From: Cyclaneusma minus
Taxonomy: Eukaryota > Ascomycota > Leotiomycetes > Marthamycetales > Marthamycetaceae
NCBI GenBank assembly: GCA_037179335.1
Contig: JAKZHN010000008.1
Location: 124,001-188,000 of the forward strand
Reading direction: 5' to 3'
Length of the DNA: 64,000 nt
The notes below the pieces were generated by a model. The model ran no database searches, had not been told where the DNA came from, and saw only the letters and a program-made list of their open reading frames with translations. This document shows positions 35,804 to 45,680 of the stretch, one piece after another; the first letter of the stretch is position 1; every line of letters begins with the position of its first letter. A program made the translations under genes and the position numbers.

Positions 35804-35950
35804 TTGTGAATATCCCAAATAACCAGGAATATTCCAATGACTAGGAATATTCCAGGTGCTTGGGAATATCCCAAGTAACCTGGGATCAAGTGCCTTGGGA
35901 CATTCCAAGCAATTGGAAGTATTCCGAGTGATTGGGAATATTCACCCACT
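35804..35950. repeat. Minisatellite of about 19 bp built on GGAATATTCC
   Basis: About eight diverged units of 15-20 bases, each beginning with the near-palindrome GGAATATTCC (variants GGAATATCCC, GGACATTCC, GAAGTATTCC), follow one another between the BTB gene and ATP11. The linkers alternate AATGACTA, AGGTGCTTG, AAGTAACCTG and AAGCAATTG. Confidence 0.75.
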
Positions 35951-36024
35951 GATATCACCTGTATCCAAACTTTTTTTCATGGCACTGTATCATTCAAATT
36001 CCACGTACTGAGATGAAAGCCGGC

Positions 36025-36111
36025 TCACACGATCTTCTCTCCCTTCTCGACTAAATCCTCGAATTTAGACCTCTCATCCGCCTCCTGCATCGAGTTCGGA
36101 CAGAGAACTGG
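36025..36111 (-). pseudogene. Degenerate copy of the ATP11 C-terminal codons
   Basis: Read on the minus strand this stretch gives VLCPNSMQEADERSKFEDL followed by VEKGEKIV and a stop. The intact ATP11 gene, whose stop is 311 bases away, ends DERFRVEDLVEEAEKIV and stop. Differences include synonymous changes, and the stop codon is kept. Upstream of VLC the similarity to ATP11 ends, so only the tail is duplicated, probably with an internal deletion. Confidence 0.55.
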
Positions 36112-36337
36112 TATCACTTGATGTATTTTTGCGCCGATCATCCAGGGTCACAAGGCACAAGTGCAACTCCTGCATCAACTCTGAGCAGTTCCCTGGTATC
36201 GCTTGATGTATTCCGTAGAAAGACGTTCCGTCTAATCATCTCACGTAATTCCAGCTCTTCTTTCCCCCGCTCATCATGCGCACCTATACACTCCTTCCTC
36301 AACTCTTCTTAGTTCCATGGTATCATTCTCCCTACTC

Positions 36338-37404
36338 TCAAACAATCTTCTCCGCCTCCTCAACCAAATCCTCCACCCTAAACCTCTCATCCCCCCTCCC
36401 AAACATCTCCAACAACTCCCTCCTCCTCCTCGCCTCCTCCCCACCCCCCACCTCCCCATAAAACTTCTGCAAACAAAGCACCAACCACTGCGCCTCCTTC
36501 ACACTCACCCCGCGCCCTTCCATCACCTGTCCCTGCACCAGCACAATCCCCTTCTCCTGCGCAATCTCCAAATGATGCGTCACCGTCGTATGTGCCTGAC
36601 TATACTCCCCTCGTAACTTATACTCTGCAAGGTGAGTAAATAACACGACCACGGTGTCGGGGGCCGGGAAGGTCCATTGCATGAAGTGGATTTCTTGGGG
36701 TGCATTTTCTTTGGGGAGGGGGAGGATGAAGAAGGGGTGCTGGCGTGCGGTGGAGAGGATACGCTGGAAGAGGGGGAGGGGGATGGTGGCGCAGAGGGAG
36801 AGCGGGTTGGAGGCGTGGCGGAGACGCCAGATTTGGGAGATTTCGGTGGGGGGGAGGGTGAGGGTTTTGGGGAGGTCGAGGTAGGAGGAGAGGGTTTTGA
36901 TGGCGGGGGTGGGTTTGGGGATTTGGGAGGCTTGTGGTGGTGGGGAGGCTTGTGGTGTGGGAGGTGGCGGTGGGTTGAAGGGTGTTTGGGATTCTGCGGA
37001 GGCCTCTGTGGAGGAGGAAGAGGGTGATGGTGAGGGCGGTGGCGTAGGTAGGCCGGAAACCGGATGGAGTGGGATGAAGGCTTCTTTCTTGTAATTCTCG
37101 ATTTTGTCTTTGTAGGCTTGCTTGAGCTCGTTGATGTCGCGGAGTCCTTCTCTGTAAATGCGCCAGTTGTGTCAGTAGATGTTTCTTCGATCAATTGGAT
37201 TGGCCTCAGAGCAAAGAAATAGATGAATTACTCTTGAGCTTTGCGAGCCAGCTTCTCGCGATATTTCTCAATTACTCGGTCGGGAGCTTGGGTTGCTAGA
37301 AAGCGAACATCGTGGACTTGCGCCCAGCGCCGTTGTGGAGCTCGCAGACATGGTGCGGGGCTGGAAATGATGTTTTTGAGGGTGGGGACTCGCAATGCTG
37401 CCAT
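36338..37404 (-). CDS. ATP11: ATP11-type F1-ATPase assembly chaperone, mitochondrial
   Basis: It binds the F1 beta subunit and prevents its aggregation during assembly of mitochondrial ATP synthase. 328 aa; exons on the minus strand are 37404-37232 and 37151-36338, the intron having donor GTAATT and an ACTGAC branch. The N-terminus is Arg-rich and lacks acidic residues (MAALRVPTLKNIISSPAPCL...), fitting a mitochondrial presequence. A long Pro/Ser-rich linker follows. The ATP11 domain has LPLFQRILSTARQHPFFILP, FMQWTFPAPDTVVVLFTHLA, EYKLRGEYSQAHTTVTHHLE and KGIVLVQGQV. It is transcribed away from the acyl-CoA ligase gene, with 449 bases of shared upstream sequence. Confidence 0.92.
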
Positions 37405-37853
37405 TTTTGTGGTCTTGACCCAAGAAAATGGAGCGGGAGAGTGGCAATTGGGCTTTTGGCTGGATGTGTGGTGAAGTGAAGCTCTCGTTGATGATGACTA
37501 AGGCTGGTAGGTTGAAGTCAAAATGGCAGCCTTGCGGATCTCCTGCAGCTTGCAAGGCCGCCAAATTCTAACGCCTGGCTAGCGGACCAACGATTAATCC
37601 CTGGTATACTTCGGTTACTCAATAGTCTGGAGCTTGGCTAGGAAAGTCTTGGCTAGCTCGGTCCTCGGCCAGCTTCGGTTGTCGTCATAGCACACCGCGG
37701 CTGCGGTATCTCAAACACGACACCAAACCCCACGCCCTCGGGGTCCGGGGAACAGCGGGTAGAATTGAAGCTGCAAGCCAACTCCAAGCCACTCATCCAA
37801 GGTAATCAACTGGTGCGGCTGAGCCGTACCGAGGACCCGATTTAGTTGGAGTG
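37405..37853. promoter_or_regulatory. Divergent promoter ATP11 / acyl-CoA ligase with CCTCGG hexamers
   Basis: CCTCGG occurs at 37663-37668 and 37736-37741 and, reversed, at 37829-37834, the last only 20 bases before the ligase ATG. In Aspergillus and relatives FarA/FarB-type regulators of fatty acid and peroxisomal genes bind this hexamer. Function here is inference. Confidence 0.4.
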
Positions 37854-39842
37854 ATGTCGACCGCAATTACAAATACCGTTCCTTCTAGTACTACTACCCC
37901 TCTCGTTGACCAAGTCATCAGCGTGCTTTTTGGCATCTTCGCTTGCTCTACGCTTTGGATTGTTCTTTCTAGATATATTGAGTGGCTTCCTGATCTACAT
38001 CCTGCTTACTTTGTAGTCATTGTCGTGCTGAACTTGGCACAATGCCTACCGTGAGTACTCCTGGCTCAGCTTGATCCTTCACCTATCTGAGGTTGTTGGC
38101 AGTTGGACTAAGAGACAACAGGAATCCGGATACCCAAAGATAGACGTCCCCAATGTCGACATCTGGGGCTTTCTATTCGAGCGTAAAGACAAACCCTTCC
38201 CCGACGACAAAGGTGTGTTACATCCCAACGTCCCCTTCGTAACATTACACAATACTAACCTCACTCCCCCAACCCAGTAATCTTCACCGACCCCGACTCC
38301 AAAAAATCCTACACGTGCGCCCAAGTCAAAAGCACCGCCATCACCTTCGCCCACGGCCTCCTCTCCCTCTGGGACTGGCAGAAATCCGACGTCCTCGCCC
38401 TCTTCACCCCAAACTGCATCGACACCCCCGCCGTCACATGGGGAACCCTCTGGGCCGGCGGCGTCGTCTCGCCCGCCAACCCCGGCTACACAGCCGAAGA
38501 ACTCGCCTTCCAACTGAAAGACTCGGGCGCCAAAGCCCTCGTCACCCAAGTCCCTCTCCTCCCCGTCGCGCGCAAAGCCGCCAAGATCGCCGGCATCCCT
38601 GAAGACCGCATCGTGTTGATTGGAAACGATCGCGGCGACGATCTCAAATTCAAGCACTTCACGAGCTTGCGCAATATCTCGGGCGTAAACAGATATCGAC
38701 GCAAGAAGGCGAAGGATCCGAAGAAGGATCTGGCGTTCTTGGTGTATAGTTCGGGAACGACGGGACATCCGAAGGGCGTTATGTTGTCGCATACGAATAT
38801 TGTATCGAATTGTCTGATGCTGTACAGCGTCGAAGGCCGCGAGCTAACCTGGCAGAAAGACAAAGTCCTCGCCTTTCTCCCCTTCTTCCACATCTACGGG
38901 CTCAACTGCCTGTTGCACCAATCGCTCTACAGCGGCGTCGAACTTGTCGTTATGGCGAAATTCGACTTGGCAAGATTTTGCCAGCTGGTGCAGGAGTATA
39001 AGATTACGTTTAGCTATGTGGTTCCGCCTGTGGTGTTGCAGCTGGCTAAACGCAAAGAAGTGGACGAGTATGATTTGAGCAGTATGCGCATGATGAATTC
39101 GGGGGCTGCGCCGCTGACGAAGGAATTGGTTGAGGCGGTTTATGAGAGATTGAAGGTGCCGGTGAAGCAGGGGTATGGGTTGTCTGAGACGAGTCCGACG
39201 ACACATGCTCAGGAATGGGGTGATTGGAATAAGTGCATTGGGTCTGTGGGCAAGCTGTTTCCTAACCAGACGGCTAAATATATGGCTGAATCTGCCGACT
39301 CACCTGACGGTATGGCCGAAGTACCTGTGGGTAAAGTGGGAGAGCTGTGGATTAAAGGCCCGAACGTTTTCCTTGGGTACTTGAACAATGAAGAGGGCAC
39401 GAAAAAAGCGTTGACGGAAGATGGGTATTTCAAAACCGGCGATGTGGGATTCCAAGACGAAAAGGGAAATTTCTACATCACGGATCGCGTCAAGGAATTG
39501 ATCAAGTACAAGGGCTTTCAAGTCCCGCCGGCGGAACTTGAGGGCTTGCTGGCTAGTCATGAGGATGTGGATGATGTGGCGGTGATTGGAATTTATGATA
39601 AAGAGCAAGCGACTGAGGTGCCAAGAGCTTATGTGGTGTTGAAGGAAGGAGTGAAGGGGGGGGAGGAGACGGAGAAGAGGATTGTGGGGTGGTTGGGTGA
39701 GAGGGTGGCGGGGCATAAGAGGTTGAGGGGGGGAGTGAGGTTTGTGGAGAGTGTGCCGAAGAGTGTTAGTGGGAAGATTTTGAGGAGGGTGTTGAAGGAG
39801 ATGGCGGAGAAGGAGCTGGGTGGGGTGAAGGCGAAGTTGTAG
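37854..39842 (+). CDS. Acyl-CoA ligase (4-coumarate-CoA ligase-like) with C-terminal AKL
   Basis: An ATP-dependent ligase forming acyl- or aryl-CoA via an acyl-adenylate. 623 aa; exons 37854-38050, 38103-38212 and 38278-39842. Motifs in order are the AMP-binding P-loop YSSGTTGHPKGVMLSHTN, FFHIYGL, the GYGLSETSPTT motif, GELWIKGPNVFLGY, YFKTGDVGFQDEKGNFYITD and the hinge RVKELIKYKGFQVPPAELE. PKSVSGKILRRVLKE holds the C-terminal catalytic Lys. The protein ends AKL, a standard peroxisomal PTS1. Exon 1 is needed for a start codon and adds two hydrophobic segments (VISVLFGIFACSTLWIVL and AYFVVIVVLNLAQCL), which is unusual beside a PTS1. Substrate unknown. Confidence 0.9.
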
Positions 39843-39999
39843 GTGTTGGGTGTGGGTGGTGAGGTTGGTGGAGAGGTGCTAGGGTTTGTGAGAGGAGTGC
39901 TTGCGTAGCAGTAGACACATCGGCAGAAATTACATGCATCGAAAGAATTCAGATTGTGGTTTGTGAAGGATGGTCAATTGGATTATGGATATCGTTAGA

Positions 40000-40223
40000 G
40001 ACGATTTGCCGTGGGAGTGAGGTCCGTAGATGTGGTGCCAAAAAGTGTAAGTGCGAAGATGTTGAAGACAAGAAAACTAACTATACGTGCCACTCAGGGC
40101 GGATGTTTCTTATTCTAATTATCTTATGTACCACCGCATTTCTCTGCCACAATGTTGAGGAGGGTGTTGAAGGAGATGGCGGAGAAGGAGGGGGGGCAGG
40201 GCCAGGTGAAGGCGAAGTTGTAG
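40000..40223 (+). pseudogene. Tail duplication of the acyl-CoA ligase, with an 86-bp insertion
   Basis: The translation VGVRSVDVVPKSVSAKML resembles the ligase GGVRFVESVPKSVSGKIL. After an insertion (40066-40151) flanked by the direct repeat ATGTTGA, similarity resumes as MLRRVLKEMAEKEGG and ends VKAKL with a stop at 40221-40223. The 3' flank after the stop ('gtttgtgag...ggagtgcttgcg...tagaaa') is copied as well. The intact copy ends at 39842. Only the last about 45 codons are present. Confidence 0.7.
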
Positions 40224-41079
40224 AATGGAGTGCGCGCAGGGTGATGATGTGTGAGGAGTAGTAGAGTTTGTGAGCACTGAGGGGAGTGCTTGCGAGTGGT
40301 AGAAACATTGGTAGAAATCGCCCGCATTGGGACCAATCAAGCTGTCGAGTTGCTGTGGGCTCGCGGGGTGGAGCGAAGCTGTGATGCTGGTATCCGAGTT
40401 CGAGACGATTCGAACGGAGTATGGGATCTCGGCCTTTCGTTTCCAATTCCAATTTCCAATTCCCAATTTGAAATACATAGGTGCCCATAGCCACTCGGTA
40501 TCTTTGACGATGGTTGGTGTCTCGGGTTTCAGGATACAGAACTGGAAAGACTCGGGGCACACACCTAGGTAAGATCTCGGTCGGTCAGGATACCCTCTTT
40601 AACCATATCCGATACCCAACATCTGGGAGTCTTCAGGTGGCTGTGGCCTACACAGTTCGCCATAATCGGATAACATGTAGACGATGTGATGGTCTGTAGG
40701 CTGAGCCTTTCATGAGAAGAATATCTCGTGATTCCCGTGGCTTGTGTCAAGATCCATGTCATCTCGTTGCCCATGGAGCTGCAGAGTCTCAAGCCGAAGG
40801 TAGATAGATCAGGATGAGCGACCAAGTTGAAGACCCTACGGGTGAAGTTATCCGTGTTTCGGACCTTTGCTTTGGATTCCTCGTCCGTCTTTCAGGAGTT
40901 GCGCTGCGCGAAGCTGGACCAGAGTTGCCATCGTACAGAAGGTTTTCAAAAAATACCCTGAAGAGTGTTCCCCGAATATCCGACGAATCAGCTTGAACCA
41001 GTGCTCGTTGTCCTTGAGAGGTCCTGTAAGAAAGCACCCCAACTTCTTGATCATGTCAACGACCAGATTCTGAAGTCTC
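40224..41079. other. 3' flank of tail duplication and downstream part of BTB gene 2
   Basis: The right part (40848-41079) on the minus strand continues BTB gene 2 in another frame (DERLQNLVVDMIKKLGCF and onward to a stop at 40848). Between 40224 and 40847 no gene is seen. Confidence 0.45.
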
Positions 41080-42079
41080 TCATCCCCGATCTTTTTTCGC
41101 AAGGAAGAGCAAGTCTAGCAAAGTGTCAAGCCAATTTTCTTTAGCTTCGAGAGATTCCGCTGTTGGCAATTCGCCATCATACGCATATTGAAGCCACATT
41201 GCCACAGCATCCGGGTTATCCTTTGACAGAACGATAATGGGAACGCCGTCGATACGATGTAGTCTATCGTCAAAGTAGGTCGTAGAGCCCCGAAGTATGC
41301 TCATGTGAATTACGTGGTACTTTCTTTTCTGGCCTACGATCATGGTGACCAATTCGATGCCAGAATCGCTGCCAGAATCGCTGCCAGAATCGCTGCATGG
41401 AAATGCACAATCAGTTGCCATGAAGCAAAATAAGGAGTGGGCATAGCATGAAATACATACGTGCATGCTTCTTCCTTTGCTGTCTCGGAAGGGAAAATTT
41501 CCTCATCATCTTCGGCCACGGGATTCCTCTTTCGCTTCAGCCCCCGGTCCCTACAGAGTGACTGTCGGTTAGAGCTATCAAGGATACCAAGGTCAAGGAA
41601 GGTCCTCACGGCGTATACTCAAGCAATCGAGAGGCTTCCACCTTCACCGGTGTTGAAGTCCGCCCAGACGGTGACATCCCAAGTTCTGTCCCAGACGAAA
41701 GCGCTTCTTCTTCAGCTGTGGCCACGGGATTGCTCTTTTGCTTCAGCCCCCTGTCTCTACCGAGTAACTGTCAGTCTAGGTAGGCTATTGATTCCGAGAA
41801 AGAAACCCACGGTTTAGTCCCAGAATGCGAAGCAGTTTCCAGTTCCGCGTAGCATGAACTGTCGAGAGGGGTCCGAAGTTCCGGTTCCAAGGAGTCTGAA
41901 GTTGAATCGTCGTGAAGGAGGCGCACTGCTCCCAATTCGTCGGCTGTGTCCCAAGAGGAGCTCCATTCGTCGTTTGTCCCCCAATCTTCGGTATTGCGCA
42001 TCTCTGGACTCGATTTCGTAGCAGAGAATGAGACGTGACTGCGGGCTACTGGCCAGATGGAAGTCGAGATAGTGAACAT
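41080..42079 (-). CDS. BTB/POZ-domain protein, apparently frameshifted
   Basis: Exons on the minus strand are 42079-41811, 41756-41610, 41550-41461 and 41392-41080, in phase to 272 aa. Exons 2 and 3 begin with the same sequence (DRGLKQKSNPVA and DRGLKRKRNPVA), an internal exon duplication. Exon 4 holds the BTB fold: YHVIHMSILRGSTTYFDDR, IIVLSKDNPDAVAMWLQYAYDGELP, LLDLLFLAKK. There the frame meets a run of six A and stops after DRG. With five A it would run on as KKIGDERLQNLVVDMIKK to 40848, the expected BTB continuation. So this is either a pseudogene, a sequencing or assembly error, or a shortened protein. Function unknown. Confidence 0.6.
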
Positions 42080-42704
42080 GAAATAAAGCCGGGCGGAGAG
42101 AGCGCCGGGCCCAGCTCATTTTTGCCTTTGGCAGTGAACTCAGTGCAAAGGCCCAACAGAGACAAGAGTTTGACTGAAGGCACCGACAGGAACCCCACTC
42201 CACCTCAACCAATAGCTTTAAAAGTCAGAGTCTAATCGCTTGGTATCTACCTTTCTTGGTAGACATAGCTCGAATGATAGAGTGCTTGTCTCGATCACCT
42301 CAAGGATGTCCCAGCCACACGAGAATGTCGCCACGAACTATAGCGGTGATTGGATAAGAAGGGCGCTAGTGCAACGAAAGTAAGGAAAAGACAACTCATG
42401 AAGTGAAACCTACAATTCTGTCAATGTTGTTGTCATTTGTCAATAACTACCTAAGGTTGGTAGATGTGAGTACCTAGGGACGAAAGGGCTTAAATTGGGA
42501 AATCTAGCTAAAGAGGAGCTTGTATGCCCCAAAAAAGGCTAGCTTGACAAAGGCCTCTGCCACGCTCTAATATAAAGAGCTGAAATGGGGCTTAGTCCTG
42601 CATGGCCATGGCTCATCAGTAGATTCCTAAAACCTGAGATCTGTAGCCCATCACGCTGTCGTGCAGACATCAAACGACCCATCCAGACCCAACACCACCA
42701 CCTC
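42080..42704. other. Intergenic region right of BTB gene 2
   Basis: Upstream sequence of the BTB gene and the 3' flank of the phosphoesterase gene. A tRNA-like string near 42266 does not fold as a tRNA. Nothing else seen. Confidence 0.5.
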
Positions 42705-44393
42705 TCAATTATACGGAAACGGATCCGGGAGCTCTGTCGGCGTATCATCCCTAAAAGTATCCGTAATCAAATGCTCAAAAGTAGCACTCCAAGCCACCCT
42801 CGGCGTCAGGGCCTCCAATCCCCAAAGCTCATTAATAAACGCCAAAATACTCGTATGCGTATACTCGCCGCCATTATTCTGTCCCTGATGTTCCACAACC
42901 CCAGCGCCTACCCAAGGACTCATAATAACAGTAGGAACCCTGACACCTAAGCGCGTGAAGTCGAAAGTTTGGTTGACGCCGTCTGCGGCTGTTTCGGTGT
43001 AGGTTATGGAATCACCGGCGGGCACGTTGGTGGGTGGTGAGACGTGGTCGCCGAAACCGCCGTGCTCGTCGAAGGTGAGGATGAAGAGGGTGTCTTTCCA
43101 TTGTGGACCGTTGCGGACTGCTTCGTAGATTCCGCGGATGAAGTTTTCGCCGAGGGTGATTGGGCTGGGCGGGTGAAAGGATTGGTAGTCGCAACATTCG
43201 GGATTGATGTAGGTAAATTGCGGTAACGTGCCAGCTGCGGCATCACTGTAAAATTGGTCTAGGGAGGCGATGTTGGTTTCAGAGGCGCCGGAGGTGAGTG
43301 TCCAGTTGTAGAAGGCGGCATCGGGATTGAAGCCAAGGTCGGGGCCGGTGGTGGAGTTTTGGTAGTTCATCCAGGTTATGTTGGCTTCGGAGAGTTGCTG
43401 GAAGACGGATTTTTGAGGCATGCCGTATACTTCGAAGGCGTCGTCGTTGGTGCCGTGGCCGGCGGATGTACCAGATGTTACTTAGTTCCTGTCAGCTGAG
43501 TTTCATACGGTTTGGGTAAGCCATTAGGGAACTGGTTCCTGGACTCACTATAAGCACGATTCGGGTTTGTCGGCCCCGGAACCGCCGCAAACCATCTATC
43601 AAAAAGCACAAAATTCTCCGCCATAGTACCAAACACCCTTATCTGATCTGGCGTATAGTAGTTCATGACTTCAGCTGCCCTATTCTGATTTGTCGTCTCG
43701 TATACATAGGCCTGTTCAGTAACAAATCCTCGCTATTCCACAAGTCAGCCCTCAAGCGCATACCGGGTACCTGTGAAAATCCGGGAGTTGTTGCCAAGTT
43801 GTTGGGCAAAAAAGTGCCGGGAAGTGAAAATTTCGCAAGCACCAGTGACTTACCATGCTTTGACGGAGCTCGCCGCTGGCAACTGCAGACTCGTCGGGAT
43901 GGTAGGTCGAGAAGAGTTGCATATTGACTCCCGTGATTGAATGGTTGGGGTCATCTGAGGCAACATCGCCAGCCAACGGACCGGCACAGACATCAGATTT
44001 ATCATTGGGATCAGATGCGTTCCTAGTCACGCAACACATCAGCTATGAATGTACATGAATTTTAACCTGTCAAAAACACCTACATAGAGTTGCAATAATT
44101 GGTGTGAAGCAACCCGTTGATGTCTGAGCTGTAGTTCAAGCCTCCGGCAAAAGTATCTGTATTCGAGTAATCAGAAACTTGAAGTCTTTGATGATGTAGA
44201 GGCTAAGGGGCATTTCGCTGTCCGAAACGAGAGAATGGGGAGATCAAAGCATACCAAAAGACCGATTCTCTTCCACCAGCACCACCACATTCTTGATCTT
44301 GCTCTTCCACGAACTATCCGTATGAGTCTTGATATTTCCCGCCAGCGCGGTAGCAGACAGCGCCGCCAGCGCAGCAAACTTAGACCCCACCAT
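42705..44393 (-). CDS. Secreted phosphoesterase (phospholipase C/acid phosphatase family)
   Basis: A member of the PF04185 phosphoesterase family, which hydrolyses phospholipids or phosphomonoesters. 446 aa; exons on the minus strand are 44393-44255, 44156-44084, 44022-43854, 43732-43549 and 43480-42705. The signal peptide is MVGSKFAALAALSATALAG. Hallmarks are VVVLVEENRSFDTFAGG (metal ligands and catalytic region), TSGTSAGHGTND, FILTFDEHGGFGDHVSPP, and RLGVRVPTVIMSPW followed by a YTHTSILAFIN segment. The protein is predicted to be extracellular or wall-associated. Lipase C and phosphatase activities cannot be told apart from sequence here. Confidence 0.9.
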
Positions 44394-45680
44394 CTCTCTG
44401 CGTTCTTATCGAATTCTCAAAAAGGATGGTTGATGTAGAGTATACACATTCATTTCAGCCCGCCTATCAAGAAGAAATGATGGGAAAGTCGGCATACTTA
44501 TGATATACACCGCCACATGCGGTTTTGTCTCGGAGATACCAAAACCCAAATGCATCGGTGTGCATACCCATCTGAGTTTAGCAGTTAGCTTCAACGGGAA
44601 GCGGGTGGCGGCAAGTTTGTTCGGTACTGTCAGTGCGAGAGGTTGAAGTAGAATATGGTGATAGGCTGGGATGGGAATCAGCCTATCCGGAGATTTGAAA
44701 GCATGGAAGCAGATCAACACGTGGGTAGAAGACTTGTAGGAAATGGCTGACAAGTGGATACTGGAGACCTACTTACCCTGCTGTATGCAGAGAATAATAC
44801 GATCCTTGCAATGGAGGGGTGGAGAGGGTTGCGACCACCTAGATGGACAAAACTTTGACCCTCCTATGTAGGAACACCAGGGTCTTGCTGATCAATCAAG
44901 AAGAAGCACGAACGTTGCAGATTGTAGATCCAGATCTGAACTTACAGAAGTTTCTTTCAAGATCGGGATGCTGAGAGTACGCATGAGTGATGAGACGACA
45001 AAAAGGTTGAAGACACCCAGTGGGAGCGGGGTGACGGTGAGACGGCATTCTCCTCGATGAAATTTCCCATCATGACAGATGGAATTCCCATGATAGGATA
45101 TTCGGACGACGCCGATAGCACGATAATCTGCAGATGTGTAGAAGCTGTTCTCGTCTTCTTAGAACAGTTGCGAGGGAAACACAGTATCGCAGGCTGCTGC
45201 AATACTCGGGTATCTCAATCCTTGCAAAGTGTTAAAGCCGACCTGCTACTCTGGGAATAGCTTCATGCCTCCCGCTCCGAGCAGCGGGGTACCCGAAAAC
45301 CTTCACCATGTGCCCGGAAGCTTGTTTCTAAGTGGCCGTCAAAGTCCATAATAATTTCTCGATTGAACGTTACATACATCTTGACGGAGGCAACTCACCG
45401 AGTTCCAACATCAACATTTGTCAAAGCGATCTTGTAGGCCCGCAGTTTTCTACACGTGGTTAACATCTCTTCAACACAGCATATTCTCTCCAATCTGGAA
45501 AGACCCCGGAGCAACGTGAATCGATTTCATAAGCTCTTCGCATAATGTGCAAGTTTTTCCGCCAGTTTGTATGTTGCAAGCCATGCCGCCGTGCGATGTA
45601 TTTTCAGGTCATCTCATCATCCATCATAAGCTCATATGTCCTGTTTTCCCCCTTTCCCGGCTTCTGCACCCATCACTCCT
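44394..45680. other. Intergenic region, about 1.3 kb
   Basis: Promoter of the minus-strand phosphoesterase on the left, 3' flank of the YBP-like gene on the right. Short frames have no recognisable content. No RNA gene found. Confidence 0.5.

Noticed and set aside
35804..35950. CRISPR-like array
   Set aside because: Units and spacers both drift, units are only about 19 bp, the organism is eukaryotic and no cas genes are present.
36580..37194. 204-codon Pro/Ser-rich minus-strand frame
   Set aside because: It overlaps ATP11 exon 2 in another frame. The ATP11 frame carries the conserved domain.
42255..42330. tRNA-like string TAGCTCGAATGATAGAG
   Set aside because: The D arm looks plausible, but the anticodon stem and T arm do not pair. 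At most a decayed tRNA fragment.
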